53,562 bases of DNA, taken from the NCBI GenBank assembly GCA_015066745.1, contig SVNW01000018.1, forward strand, positions 1-53,562. The letters are read 5' to 3'. Origin of the DNA: Ruminococcus sp. GTDB lineage: Bacteria; Bacillota; Clostridia; Oscillospirales; Ruminococcaceae. Below the pieces are notes generated by a model. The model was not told the origin of the DNA. It saw nothing but the letters and a program-made list of their open reading frames with translations, and searched no databases. The stretch's first letter is position 1, and each line of letters begins with the position of its first letter. Below, piece after piece: positions 9,217-18,833 of this stretch. The position numbers and the translations under genes were made by a program.

Positions 9217-10769
9217 GACTTCTCCTTATTTAATCTTAACTTATATAACTCAATTAACATATATAATGTTTTACGCAATGATTTTTTTGTGACATATCCT
9301 GTTTTATCATGGATATTATAATGTAATGTTTTGTCAGCCTTAAAATAATGCTCTTTTCTGTCAGCCAGTACATCTGTTACAGTCAGTTTTCTGCACATAA
9401 ACTTTGGCATCAGCTGACCGTATAAAAATATCTTCATATACTTTTTGTATTCAGCACTGCCATTCTCATGATAAAGAACATTATCAAAACGCACTTCATA
9501 TTTTTCATACAACTCATCATCGGGCATCATATGATAGTTCAGGCTTTGTAATTCTGAAAGCTTTTTTTGATAGTCTATCTGTGTGAGATATTTTTCACCT
9601 TTTAAATAATCCTTATATCCGATAATAACAGCCTGAGCCATTTTATACTGCTGTCTGCAAAGTTTTTCAAACAGCAGATACATCACCCTGCCAAATTCTT
9701 TTTTTGCCATAAAACCAGGATTATGTTTTTTCATCAGAAATAAATAATTACGTGTATTAAAATATACCTGAACTGAATTATATTTCCGACTGAAACTTTC
9801 ATGCCAGACCCCTACACCGTTGAGAGTTATAATATTCATCCTGCAACGCAGTGCATACTCAACATCATCATACTTGATAAAGTATGGAGAAGGAAACTGC
9901 CCTTCATTAACATAACGTATCGGCATACACGCAAACCACCAGCCTGCATAGTTGATATCCTTATCTTTTTCGTTTTCTATAAGATCACTTTTATCAGTCA
10001 TATCAAAATTATATCCATAGCCTGTTTGTTCGCCCGATGAAGAAAAATATCCACCGCTTTCAAACTGTTTTGTCGGCATATCAGAATAAAGCATCGAACC
10101 TGCTATACTTATGTCGGTATATTCTTTTTTTAAAGCTGTCAGAAATCCAAAGGTTCTTTGTAATGATACATAATCTAACTTTACATCATCATCCATCAGC
10201 AATATATGAGTAAATTGCTTTTTTTCCGCTGCGTATTTCATTCCACATGAATATCCGCCACTTCCACCGTTATTTACATTATGTAAAACAGTCACTTTCC
10301 TGTTATCCCAGTTATCTTCAGGTATAGAAGACGCATTGTCTACCAGGATAATTTCATACTCTGTATCCTTAATAAATCTTAGCAGATAATCTATATTTTC
10401 CTTTACGCAGTCTTCTCTCTGATATGTACATATCACGATGGCTATCTTTACTTTCTGTTCTTCACCTTCAGCGTATACCGTAATATTTGTCAGTTCATTT
10501 CCTTTAATCTTTATGTAAAGACATTCTGCATTATCAGGTATCTCCTGAAGTGTTATCCTGTTGCCGGATCTCAGTTCGCCTGACTCGGTACAAATCAGGA
10601 CTTCCTGCGAAAAAATCAACTCGCTTATGGTGGTATAATGTTTAAGTTTACGAACAGGAATCATATTAAAATATGTATCAAATATTATATGATTATCCTT
10701 CTTGCGATAATACAATTCTTCTGTCCCATCAATGACAGGATCAGTTGCAAGATCATAAAGTTTAAACAT
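9213..10769 (-). CDS. GlfT2-like galactofuranosyltransferase (copy 1)
   Basis: About 518 aa and a clear paralog of the gene that follows it. It has the same layout: N-terminal beta domain (HIIFDTYFNMIPV), catalytic core with IAIVICTYQRE, NVNNGGSGGYSCGM, LMDDDVKL, FIKYDDVEYALRC and VGVWHESFSRKY, then a helical tail. The frame is open back to a GTG at 10790, but the ATG at 10769 aligns better with its paralog start; it overlaps the glf stop by 8 bases. Paired Galf transferases beside glf and an ABC exporter mirror the GlfT1/GlfT2 scheme of mycobacterial galactan synthesis, where one enzyme starts and the other extends the chain. Which copy does which is unknown. Confidence 0.88.
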   Translation of the reverse strand: MFKLYDLATDPVIDGTEELYYRKKDNHIIFDTYFNMIPVRKLKHYTTISELIFSQEVLICTESGELRSGNRITLQEIPDNAECLYIKIKGNELTNITVYAEGEEQKVKIAIVICTYQREDCVKENIDYLLRFIKDTEYEIILVDNASSIPEDNWDNRKVTVLHNVNNGGSGGYSCGMKYAAEKKQFTHILLMDDDVKLDYVSLQRTFGFLTALKKEYTDISIAGSMLYSDMPTKQFESGGYFSSSGEQTGYGYNFDMTDKSDLIENEKDKDINYAGWWFACMPIRYVNEGQFPSPYFIKYDDVEYALRCRMNIITLNGVGVWHESFSRKYNSVQVYFNTRNYLFLMKKHNPGFMAKKEFGRVMYLLFEKLCRQQYKMAQAVIIGYKDYLKGEKYLTQIDYQKKLSELQSLNYHMMPDDELYEKYEVRFDNVLYHENGSAEYKKYMKIFLYGQLMPKFMCRKLTVTDVLADRKEHYFKADKTLHYNIHDKTGYVTKKSLRKTLYMLIELYKLRLNKEKS

Positions 10770-11868
10770 TTTTAAACTTTTCAAGAGCACTTGCTATTAC
10801 AGCATCCATATCATAGTATTTATATTCACCGAGTCGTCCGCCGAAAATAATATTTTTCTCATTTTCAGCAAGCTTTCTGTATTCTTCATAAAGCGCACCG
10901 TTCTTTTCATCATTTACAGGGTAATATGGTTCATCACCCGGTTTCCATTCTGAACTGTATTCACGGCTTATTACTGTTTTCGGAATGTCATTTCCATTTT
11001 CATCTTTTCCGAACTCAAACCATTTGTGTTCAATGATTCTTGTCCATGGAGTTTCTCTGTCTGTATAATTAACTGCTGCATTTCCCTGGAAATTAGGAAT
11101 ATCGAGCAATTCATTTTCAAATCTTACGCTTCTGTACTCAAGTGTACCAAGCTTATAATCAAAATATGCGTCAATTGCACCTGTATAAACTACTTTCTGA
11201 GCAAGTTTGTCAAGTTCATCTTTATTTTCAAGATAATCAACTCCGAGACGAACTTCTATTCCTTCGAGCATATTTTCAACCATCTTTGTGTATCCGCCTA
11301 CCGGGATTCCCTGATACAAAGCATTGAAATAATTGTTGTCAAAAGTAAGACGTACAGGAAGTCTCTTTATGATAAATGAAGGTAACTCTTTACAATCTCT
11401 TCCCCACTGTTTTTCTGTATATCCCTTTATAAGTTTTTCGTAGATATCTCTTCCTACAAGACTGATAGCCTGTTCTTCAAGGTTACGTGGTTCGCCTGTT
11501 ATTTCTTTACGTTGTTCCTCTATCTTTGCAGCTGCTTCCTCCGGTGTAACAACTCCCCACATTTTATTGAAAGTATACATATTGAAAGGAAGCGAAAAAA
11601 GCTCTCCCTTATAATTAGCAACAGGTGAATTTGTAAATCTGTTGAAAACTGCAAAACGATTTACATAATCCCATACTTCCTTATTGTTTGTGTGGAAAAT
11701 ATGTGCTCCGTATTTATGAACGTTTATTCCCTCGATTTTTTCTGTATAAACATTTCCTGCAATATTATCACGTTTGTCAATAACCAGAACCTTTTTTCCC
11801 TGTTCCTTGGCTTTCTGAGCAAATACCGCTCCATACAAGCCTGCTCCAACAATCAAATAATCATACAT
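10762..11868 (-). CDS. glf: UDP-galactopyranose mutase
   Basis: Flavoenzyme that converts UDP-galactopyranose to UDP-galactofuranose in the cytoplasm, the donor for the two adjacent Galf transferases. From the ATG at 11868 it is 368 aa, the usual length. It opens with the FAD-binding dinucleotide fold YDYLIVGAGLYGAVFAQ, followed by VIDKRDNIAGNVYTE, NVHKYGAHIFHT (conserved substrate-binding histidine region), FNMYTFNKMWGV, YTEKQWGRDCKELP and the C-terminal GRLGEYKYYDMDAVI. The longer frame reaches an ATG at 11901, but GGAGGAAAA lies just before the ATG at 11868. Identification is firm. Confidence 0.97.
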   Translation of the reverse strand: MYDYLIVGAGLYGAVFAQKAKEQGKKVLVIDKRDNIAGNVYTEKIEGINVHKYGAHIFHTNNKEVWDYVNRFAVFNRFTNSPVANYKGELFSLPFNMYTFNKMWGVVTPEEAAAKIEEQRKEITGEPRNLEEQAISLVGRDIYEKLIKGYTEKQWGRDCKELPSFIIKRLPVRLTFDNNYFNALYQGIPVGGYTKMVENMLEGIEVRLGVDYLENKDELDKLAQKVVYTGAIDAYFDYKLGTLEYRSVRFENELLDIPNFQGNAAVNYTDRETPWTRIIEHKWFEFGKDENGNDIPKTVISREYSSEWKPGDEPYYPVNDEKNGALYEEYRKLAENEKNIIFGGRLGEYKYYDMDAVIASALEKFKNV

Positions 11869-11905
11869 AATTAGTTTTCCTCCATTTACCTTAATTTTCA
11901 TAATT

Positions 11906-12658
11906 TTATTTTTTCAGATTTTTATTTTTTTCATTTAAAAAATTCTGATATTCATCGCATACATCCTTGGCATTGCCAAAAGCCTTTGTTTTCCCCTTAT
12001 CTAACCACAATACCTTGTTTGCCAGTTTCCTTATCTGTGCTATAGAATGAGAAACAAACAAAGTTGTAGTACCTTTTTTTATTATTTCCATCATTTTCTG
12101 TTCACTTTTGGCTCTGAATGCACCATCACCAACAGCAAGAACTTCATCAAGTATCAATATCTCAGGCTCGATAAGACTCGCTATTGAAAAAGCCATTCGC
12201 GATCTCATACCTGATGACAACTGCCTTAAATGATAACTTTCAAACTCTTTAAGTTCCGAAAATTCTATGATCTCATCATATTTTTCATTCAGAAATTCTT
12301 CGGTATATCCCATAAATGCACCTCGGAGATATATGTTTTCTTTTACTGTAAGACCATCATCAAAACCTGTTCCGAGAGCAAGAAGCGCCGATATATTTCC
12401 GTTTGTTTCTATCTCCCCTTCATTTGGTGTTATAACACCGCTTATAGCCTTTAGAAGTGTTGTTTTTCCGGCACCGTTTGTTCCTATGATGCCAAGAAAA
12501 TCTCCCTTGTCAAGACTGAAACTCACATCATTTACTGCCATAAAATCTTTGACGTTGTACTTTCCTGTTATCTTCTGTGAAATAAATTCTTTGATACCAA
12601 TATCCCTGAAATCTCCGACTCTGTATTTTATCGAAACATTTTTTACATCGACTACCAT
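11906..12658 (-). CDS. Polysaccharide ABC exporter, ATP-binding subunit (Wzt/TagH type)
   Basis: About 250-aa nucleotide-binding subunit that powers export of a lipid-linked glycan across the membrane with the permease encoded just upstream. Walker A (GTNGAGKTTLL), the signature LSSGMRSRMAFSIAS and Walker B (ILILDEVLAVGD) are all present, with the switch histidine in TTLFVSHS. The early ISIKYRVGD-like stretch is typical of the O-antigen/teichoic exporter class. It lacks the extra C-terminal glycan-binding domain found in some Wzt proteins, so recognition of a chain-end cap is unlikely. A TTG at 12670 overlaps the GGAGG; the ATG at 12658 is the better start. Confidence 0.93.
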   Translation of the reverse strand: MVVDVKNVSIKYRVGDFRDIGIKEFISQKITGKYNVKDFMAVNDVSFSLDKGDFLGIIGTNGAGKTTLLKAISGVITPNEGEIETNGNISALLALGTGFDDGLTVKENIYLRGAFMGYTEEFLNEKYDEIIEFSELKEFESYHLRQLSSGMRSRMAFSIASLIEPEILILDEVLAVGDGAFRAKSEQKMMEIIKKGTTTLFVSHSIAQIRKLANKVLWLDKGKTKAFGNAKDVCDEYQNFLNEKNKNLKK

Positions 12659-12670
12659 AAAAGCCTCCAA

Positions 12671-13453
12671 TCAGAAATAATATGCAAATTTCTTTTCGTT
12701 AAGTCCGTATATCGCTTTTCCTATGAGTAAAAATGCAATCGGAAAAGCTACACACATAAAATGAACATACATGGATGGTATCATATTATCTATTATTATA
12801 GTTCTGAAATAATAGATATAGCAGTAAACCGGATTGTAGAAGAACAGGTGGCGGATATTTTCAGGGAACGAATCTACATAATAAAAGATCGCTGAAAAAT
12901 ACGTAAGCATTCTTGTAAAGATACTGTAAATATACTGTGTATCCTTAAAAAATACAAACAGCACCGATAGGATATATCCTACTCCCATATTCAAAAAATA
13001 AAGACAGACTATAGGAAAAATCAGCAAAATAAACTTTACATTAAACGTTATTCCGTTAATAGCAATTACTCCAAACATTATAACCATCGTAAGCAGAAAA
13101 TTTATAAGACACGATATACTTCTTGAATAGATAAAAAGTCTTTTATCTACATTTATTTTCGAAATAATACCGCCATTTGCAGATATCGAAAACATAAGAT
13201 TTGTAGTAGCATCACTAAAATAATGCAACACTATATTTCCTATAATAAGATAACTTAAAAAATATTCTCCTCTTCCAAAAAGCTTTGAAAAAACTATTGC
13301 CTGTGTTACAAAAAAACAAAGCGGTGACAGCATACTCCAAAGTACGCCAAGAAAAGTACGTTTATACCTGCTCTTAAAATCTCTATGTACCAACTGTTTT
13401 AATAAAAATTTCTTTTGCTTAAGATCACTTCCTGATCTGTTTGTTTTATCCAT
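12671..13453 (-). CDS. Polysaccharide ABC exporter, permease subunit (Wzm/TagG type)
   Basis: 260-aa integral membrane protein of the ABC-2 family. The cytoplasmic N-terminus carries LLKQLVHRDFKSRYKRTFLGVLWSMLSPL, here split as the conserved HRDFKSRYK amphipathic part and the first membrane helix. About six hydrophobic segments follow, and the C-terminus is short and basic-aromatic. It forms the channel for glycan export with the ATPase that starts 12 bases downstream. GGAGT precedes the ATG. Presence of this pair and absence of Wzx/Wzy indicate an ABC-dependent rather than polymerase-dependent pathway. Confidence 0.92.
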   Translation of the reverse strand: MDKTNRSGSDLKQKKFLLKQLVHRDFKSRYKRTFLGVLWSMLSPLCFFVTQAIVFSKLFGRGEYFLSYLIIGNIVLHYFSDATTNLMFSISANGGIISKINVDKRLFIYSRSISCLINFLLTMVIMFGVIAINGITFNVKFILLIFPIVCLYFLNMGVGYILSVLFVFFKDTQYIYSIFTRMLTYFSAIFYYVDSFPENIRHLFFYNPVYCYIYYFRTIIIDNMIPSMYVHFMCVAFPIAFLLIGKAIYGLNEKKFAYYF

Positions 13454-13465
13454 ACATACTCCAAT

Positions 13466-16252
13466 CTATTTTATTTTAGTTTTTTCTCCATTTGTAAGCT
13501 CATCAAATATACAATTTTCAAAGACTTTTTCTATTTCCTTGTTATTATGCTTTACAGCATACATAAACGGCGTATAAGCATCGCTTCCTGAGATATTTCT
13601 CATAAAAGGATACTTTTCAAAGGCTTTCACATAATCTTTTACAAAATCAGTTTCACCTTTCTGAATATCTGTTATCAGCTGTTTGTTTTCACACTGCTTG
13701 TCAAAAACAAATCCATATCCGTTTTCAGTAAGAGTAAACTCCAGAAAACTTGGTTCGGGAGCAGTAAAGAGCATCTCAAAATAAACATTGTGCTTTGCTG
13801 CAGGAGAATGAACCATGAACTTGTCTCGGTTGAATGATGAAGAAAAACAGTACGGAGTCATTTTTTCCGTAATGAAAAATGTTTCACTGATATCCCTGTC
13901 AAACTGACTGTATGAATTACTTCCTGCAAGCAGTCCGACAAATTCGCAGTTTATGTTCCATTTTTTATTTGCAACCTGTTCAAGTATTATATTTCCGCTT
14001 CCTGCCCATCCACAGTCAACTGTTATTACTTTGCCGCAGCCTTCAAGAACTGTTTCAAAATACATTTTTGCAGCTTTGTTCATATCTTCGTATGAACAAA
14101 GGATATCTTCAAACTTTTCCTCTATAAACTGCTCAACAGTATCTGCATTATCAGATGTAAGGAAACTTTCAGGTTCAAAAGGATATTCACCCTCAAACCC
14201 TATACTTTCAAATATTTTTTTTATCTTTATATTGTGATTTATTTTCTGATGTAAAAAACGCTTAAAAAAATTGTCCTTGAAAAGATCTGCTCCTAACTTT
14301 GCAGAACAGTTTCTTGACCAGTAAACATATTCGGTTTTCATATCACTGTACAGACTGTCAAAAATCTTTTTAGTCATATAACCGTCTCTTGACAGAAACA
14401 GTATCTTATCAGCCTTATGCTTTAAAGCGTGATCTCTGATAAAATTACAGAAACCAAGCTGAAGTATACCGCCGTACTTGTATCCGAAGTTGTATGCAGA
14501 ATTATTTATTTCATATCCGCTGTACATTTTTTTGTTTACTATACCGCTGTATGCTGAACATATTATCGGAGACATATCCTTTGGCCTGTATGACTCACCA
14601 AGTTCGTTTACGTTTTTGTACTGTATCGTACTAAATCCATGCTTTCCTGCGTTTCTTATATCCGAATGATAATTGTCACCGATATGAATTATTTTTTGAT
14701 CCAAAAAATCTTTTTTTACTGTTTCATACAGTTTGCCATCGCATTTCCCGCTGTCATAATCGCATGAAACATATATTTTCTCATATCCCGTAAAGCCGTT
14801 TTTCTCAAGAATTTTCCCAAGAAACTCAGCAGGCAGATACATATCGGAAACTATTATTTTCTTTTTATCTCTGAGCTTGTCCCAGATTTCTTTCATAAAA
14901 GGATTTGCTATGCACAACTCATATTCTGCAGATTTTTCAGCATTAATTGCGTCATCTGAATCAATACCGGCTTTCTTTTCAAGATAGTCATAGATGTGTT
15001 TTATATTTATCTCTGATTTGCATATCTTTCTTACCGACTGCTCTGCAACAGTTCTTATAGTCTTAAAATCAGGATATTTAAGCTTCTCACCTACGATATA
15101 GAAAAGAGCTGTCGGCTCTGAAAAAGGTCTGAAAACAAGTGTGTCAAACATATCAAATGATATTACATCATACTGACGCATCATATCTGCAATTTCCTGT
15201 GCCGAATACTTCTGACCCGATCCCGACGAGTTAAGTTCTGACTTAACTTTTTTTGAGATCGCAGTAGTTCTTTTGAAAACAAGGCTTTCTATATTAAGTC
15301 TTAAAAGATATAACCATGATATGAGCGGAAATCTGGTGTGAAGTTCCCTGTGGGAATTTACATAGCCTTCATAGTTATATTTTATATAGCTGTTTCTGTT
15401 TACTATCTTTCCGTAAAGACTAAGAAGAACTGTTCGCTTGCAGAGTATTCCGCTTTTTTTAAGATTTTTCAGATTAAAGAGAAGCTTGTTCGGAACTGCT
15501 ATAAGTACAAGAGGTTTAAGTACATAAGGTATACCCCGTGGCATAAGTCCGAGCTTTTTGAAGCCTTCTCTTCTGACTTTAAATTCATCAAAGCGCATCT
15601 GACGGCTGACCATATTTTTCTTTTCTTCAGAATAAAAAGTATACAGAAGCTGATTTATATTTGCGCCTTTAAAGCCTTCAGAATACACTCTCATGAAAAA
15701 TTCATAGTCTTCATACTTAAGACATTTTCCTACCGCTTTATAATTTCCGCATTTTTCAAATACTTCTCTGCGAAATATAACCGTTCCGTGAACGAAAGGA
15801 GAATTGAACAGAAAGTCTGTCTTTTTTGGATATTCGGGAACGTGTCTCTCACCGTAGACACAATTTTGATCATACAGCAGACAACCTGAGCCTACAAATG
15901 CGATATCTTTGTTATTTTTTAAAAAATCGATCTGTATCTGAAACCTTGTCAGCGTCGAATAGTCATCAACATCCTGCCTGGCGATAAAATCACCTGTTGC
16001 CACTTCAAGACATTTGTTAAGAGCATGAGCAAGTCCTTGATTTTTTTTATTTTCAATTATCTTTATTCTGCTATCTGTAACTGCTTTTTTATGCAACCAT
16101 TTTACTGTATCATTCGTAGAACCGTCATCACATATTATAAACTCCAGATTCTTATAGGTCTGATTTACTATTGAATCTACAGCACGCAATAACATTTTTT
16201 CCGAAGGACAGTTGTATACCCCCATAATTACAGACAGATATGGCTCCGGCAT
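13466..16252 (-). CDS. GT2 glycosyltransferase - HAD hydrolase - RDGY domain fusion
   Basis: 928 aa in three parts. Residues 1-230 are a GT2 domain (YLSVIMGVYNC, ICDDGSTND, RQDVDDYS as DxD). From about 355 to 560 there is a HAD-superfamily domain with the nucleophile motif ISFDMFDTLVFR, IVSDMYLP (motif II) and HIGDNYHSDIRNA (motif IV), as in COG5610-type proteins found in glycan clusters. From about 590 to 900 comes a domain with FLSRDGYM and VDCGWAGSG motifs, shared with the neighbouring 433-aa protein. The HAD part could be a glycan phosphatase or phosphotransferase (inference). The start overlaps the upstream stop by one base. Confidence 0.82.
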   Translation of the reverse strand: MPEPYLSVIMGVYNCPSEKMLLRAVDSIVNQTYKNLEFIICDDGSTNDTVKWLHKKAVTDSRIKIIENKKNQGLAHALNKCLEVATGDFIARQDVDDYSTLTRFQIQIDFLKNNKDIAFVGSGCLLYDQNCVYGERHVPEYPKKTDFLFNSPFVHGTVIFRREVFEKCGNYKAVGKCLKYEDYEFFMRVYSEGFKGANINQLLYTFYSEEKKNMVSRQMRFDEFKVRREGFKKLGLMPRGIPYVLKPLVLIAVPNKLLFNLKNLKKSGILCKRTVLLSLYGKIVNRNSYIKYNYEGYVNSHRELHTRFPLISWLYLLRLNIESLVFKRTTAISKKVKSELNSSGSGQKYSAQEIADMMRQYDVISFDMFDTLVFRPFSEPTALFYIVGEKLKYPDFKTIRTVAEQSVRKICKSEINIKHIYDYLEKKAGIDSDDAINAEKSAEYELCIANPFMKEIWDKLRDKKKIIVSDMYLPAEFLGKILEKNGFTGYEKIYVSCDYDSGKCDGKLYETVKKDFLDQKIIHIGDNYHSDIRNAGKHGFSTIQYKNVNELGESYRPKDMSPIICSAYSGIVNKKMYSGYEINNSAYNFGYKYGGILQLGFCNFIRDHALKHKADKILFLSRDGYMTKKIFDSLYSDMKTEYVYWSRNCSAKLGADLFKDNFFKRFLHQKINHNIKIKKIFESIGFEGEYPFEPESFLTSDNADTVEQFIEEKFEDILCSYEDMNKAAKMYFETVLEGCGKVITVDCGWAGSGNIILEQVANKKWNINCEFVGLLAGSNSYSQFDRDISETFFITEKMTPYCFSSSFNRDKFMVHSPAAKHNVYFEMLFTAPEPSFLEFTLTENGYGFVFDKQCENKQLITDIQKGETDFVKDYVKAFEKYPFMRNISGSDAYTPFMYAVKHNNKEIEKVFENCIFDELTNGEKTKIK

Positions 16253-17553
16253 TAACTCACCCTCTGTCTAAATTTTATAATCACGTATTTTGTAAGAAAA
16301 TACATATATTTATAGTAAGTTTTTATCAGTAAATTGCTTACCTTTACCGATCCGCAGTACCAATAAAAACTGTCTGTAGATTCCCGGTGAAAAGTCCGGT
16401 AAAATATCATCTGTTTTCTGTACTGAGCGTTTTCCTCAATCTGTACAAGATGATTATGATACTGTTCCCCTACATCATCGCACAGGCAATAATCTCTGAA
16501 AGTATATACTTCATACTCTGTAGGATGAAACATGAGTTGTTTTAACAGTTTCAAAGCAATTTTTCTGTGCTTGTCTTCATATGACATATCACATTCAAAA
16601 GCAAACTTCTCTGACAGTTCCTTAAGGAGCAGATTACCTTCAGAACTATTTTCACTTTCTGAAAGTACAGGTTTAACTCTGTGACTTTTATCATATGTAT
16701 ATCCCATAGTAGTACCATGAGGTGCACTGCATATACACTCAAGCAGATTGTGAGAAAACCATGATTTTACTGAAGCTGTATTTTCATCAAATAACCAGGT
16801 GATATATTCACTGTTTTCTGCTTTCGGAGGTGAATCAAGCATACCTATATAGAAACCTGTTATATGAGTGTCTATACCGGCACTTGAAAGCAACCTTTTT
16901 AATGTGTATTGCAAAGAACCTGTCCAGCCAAGATCAACAATTCCGACATTTTTGAATCTGTCAAATCTCTCCTGAACTATATATTCCATCGTGCTGCTGT
17001 AAGCACTGTCTGATTTTTTGGTTATGATCTCTGAAAATTTTTCTGAATTTTTTATCTTCTCACACAGCTGACTAAACTCTGTTTTAACTATAATGTCGTG
17101 TTCTTTTTCTTTGTCATATCCTATCTCATCATATACCATATAGCGTTCTTCTGATGAAAATCCCGCTCTTTTTAGCATATTATAAGCACTTAACTCATAT
17201 GAATACAAAAAAAGTTTTTCATATGCACTGTCATCAAAAAAACGATATGCAGCCATTCTGAGAGAATATCTTGAACAATAAAAATAGGAACACTCTGTGT
17301 CGATATTCATCTTCTTACACAAAACCTTAGCTATATGATACAAAAGATATCCGTCACGTGCAAAAAAATACAGATGTTCTATATTTCTTTTTTTGGCTTC
17401 ACAAAGTATCCAGTGTACGTACATAACAAGAGAAGGAGCTATAACGCTAAGCGATATCTTATAAAATGAATCCATATTATCATATGACAACTGTTTTACT
17501 GCTTCAAGTAACTCAGGATCTTTTTTTAAAATATTTTTATATCTGTTTTTCAA
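16252..17553 (-). CDS. RDGY/GW.GS domain protein of glycan clusters, function unknown
   Basis: 433 aa, cytoplasmic by appearance. It is homologous to the C-terminal third of the GT2-HAD fusion encoded next: YFFARDGYLLYHIAK near residue 66 matches FLSRDGYMTKKI there, SYFYCSRYSLRMAA matches the YWSRNCSAKLGA block, and VGIVDLGWTGSLQ near residue 206 matches the VDCGWAGSG block. I know this domain only as part of HAD-like proteins in polysaccharide loci; no reaction can be assigned. Translation starts at TTG 17553, which overlaps the upstream TGA in a TTGA junction and has GGAGG about 10 bases before it. Confidence 0.7.
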   Translation of the reverse strand: MKNRYKNILKKDPELLEAVKQLSYDNMDSFYKISLSVIAPSLVMYVHWILCEAKKRNIEHLYFFARDGYLLYHIAKVLCKKMNIDTECSYFYCSRYSLRMAAYRFFDDSAYEKLFLYSYELSAYNMLKRAGFSSEERYMVYDEIGYDKEKEHDIIVKTEFSQLCEKIKNSEKFSEIITKKSDSAYSSTMEYIVQERFDRFKNVGIVDLGWTGSLQYTLKRLLSSAGIDTHITGFYIGMLDSPPKAENSEYITWLFDENTASVKSWFSHNLLECICSAPHGTTMGYTYDKSHRVKPVLSESENSSEGNLLLKELSEKFAFECDMSYEDKHRKIALKLLKQLMFHPTEYEVYTFRDYCLCDDVGEQYHNHLVQIEENAQYRKQMIFYRTFHRESTDSFYWYCGSVKVSNLLIKTYYKYMYFLTKYVIIKFRQRVS

Positions 17554-18722
17554 GCCCGCATAACCTCCTCACCATAAACAACTGTATCTTCTTTAAGATA
17601 AGAATGATATATATCTGACATTGATTTTAGTGAATTTTTTATATCAAAAGGAGCAACTGCCTTTGATGCATTTTCACCGAGAAACTCTCTTAGTTCCTGA
17701 TTATTCACAAGTTTCTTTATAGCTTCTGCATATCCTTTTACATCATCGGGGGGAAGTAAAATACTGTTTTGCATATTCACAGCATACTCTCTCACACCTC
17801 TTATATCAGATGCTATAATAGGAACTCCTGCTGACATAGCTTCTATAGGTGCCACACCAAGACCTTCTCTGTAAGAAGGAAACAAAAAAATATCAGCAAT
17901 ATGTACGACTTCAAAAATATCATAACGATATCCTGCAAATATGACTCTGTCGGAAATTTTAAGATCATCAGAAAGCTTCCGGCAATTGTCAAGCATATCT
18001 CCGCTGCCACATACGAGATAATAAACGTTTTTATCTTTTACCTCTGCAAAAGCTTTAAGAGATGTCTCTAAATTTTTATTTTTATTTATTTCAGATACCG
18101 ATAACAGTACAACAGCATCTTCGGGAATACCGAATTTTTGCTTTAAGTTTTTTCTGTTCACGCTCATAGAAGCTATTTTTTCTGTATCAACTCCCATTCC
18201 ATGAACATAAAAAGCTTTGCAATCTGATTTTTCACAAAAACTGCTTGCAGCCTTATAGTCCTCACTATTGATAGTTATTATACCATCTGTATACTTTATA
18301 AGGAACTTTTCTATGTAATAATAGATTTTACTTAGCTTTGATGAACCATAAAAAAAATGAAATCCATGTGTGGTGTACAAAACGACTGTTCCTTTTTTCC
18401 GGATTTTTTTTGCAGCAAGACGTGTAATAGCTGCGGCAATCGGAGTATGACAATGTATCAGATCATAATCATTTTTTTCTATGATTTCTTTTATATCGCG
18501 ATAAGCAATGAGATTTGAATGATCCACAGGAGACCTGCTGAAATCAATATCATAAAACTTATCACAATATGGTATGTTACAAACTGACTTGTCTTCATAA
18601 TCGTTTCTGGCACATACATGAACTTCATAACCCTGTTCCTTAAACCATCTGAGATATGGGATATGGAACTGGCAAATATGTTTTTTTACAACAGTAGCGA
18701 TAAACAATACCCTTCTGCTCAT
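17550..18722 (-). CDS. GT4 glycosyltransferase, first gene of the polysaccharide operon
   Basis: 390-aa retaining glycosyltransferase of the GT4 type. N-terminal acceptor domain: RVLFIATVVKKHI, IHCHTPIAAAITRL, YTTHGFHFFYGS. C-terminal donor domain: LLSVSEINKNKNLE, FAGYRYDI, and the nucleotide-sugar motif FPSYREGLGVAPIEAMSAG near residues 283-301. This layout matches capsule and EPS transferases that act early on undecaprenyl-linked sugars. The ATG at 18722 has AGGGG upstream. Its leader of about 170 bases runs back through an inverted repeat to a consensus promoter inside an invertible DNA segment, so its transcription, and that of the whole operon, probably depends on the orientation of that segment. 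Confidence 0.9.
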   Translation of the reverse strand: MSRRVLFIATVVKKHICQFHIPYLRWFKEQGYEVHVCARNDYEDKSVCNIPYCDKFYDIDFSRSPVDHSNLIAYRDIKEIIEKNDYDLIHCHTPIAAAITRLAAKKIRKKGTVVLYTTHGFHFFYGSSKLSKIYYYIEKFLIKYTDGIITINSEDYKAASSFCEKSDCKAFYVHGMGVDTEKIASMSVNRKNLKQKFGIPEDAVVLLSVSEINKNKNLETSLKAFAEVKDKNVYYLVCGSGDMLDNCRKLSDDLKISDRVIFAGYRYDIFEVVHIADIFLFPSYREGLGVAPIEAMSAGVPIIASDIRGVREYAVNMQNSILLPPDDVKGYAEAIKKLVNNQELREFLGENASKAVAPFDIKNSLKSMSDIYHSYLKEDTVVYGEEVMRA

Positions 18723-18833
18723 AGCCCCTAAAATCCCTCTTTTCCTAAACTCTTTAACTTAAATCCAAAACTATATCACAATTATATTATATAAACTATA
18801 GGGTATAATATATTTTAAATAAATTAATCTTGT

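Noticed and set aside
11026..11379. Plus-strand reading frame of 117 codons
   Set aside because: It lies wholly inside glf on the other strand, has no ribosome-binding site and low-complexity content; a shadow frame.
15338..15889. Plus-strand reading frame of 183 codons
   Set aside because: It is antisense to the GT2-HAD fusion gene, whose frame has clear domain motifs; no start signals of its own.
18723..18833. AT-rich -10-like words near the operon start as a second promoter outside the inverted repeat
   Set aside because: TATAAT-like words are frequent in this AT-rich DNA and none has a matching -35 at proper spacing.
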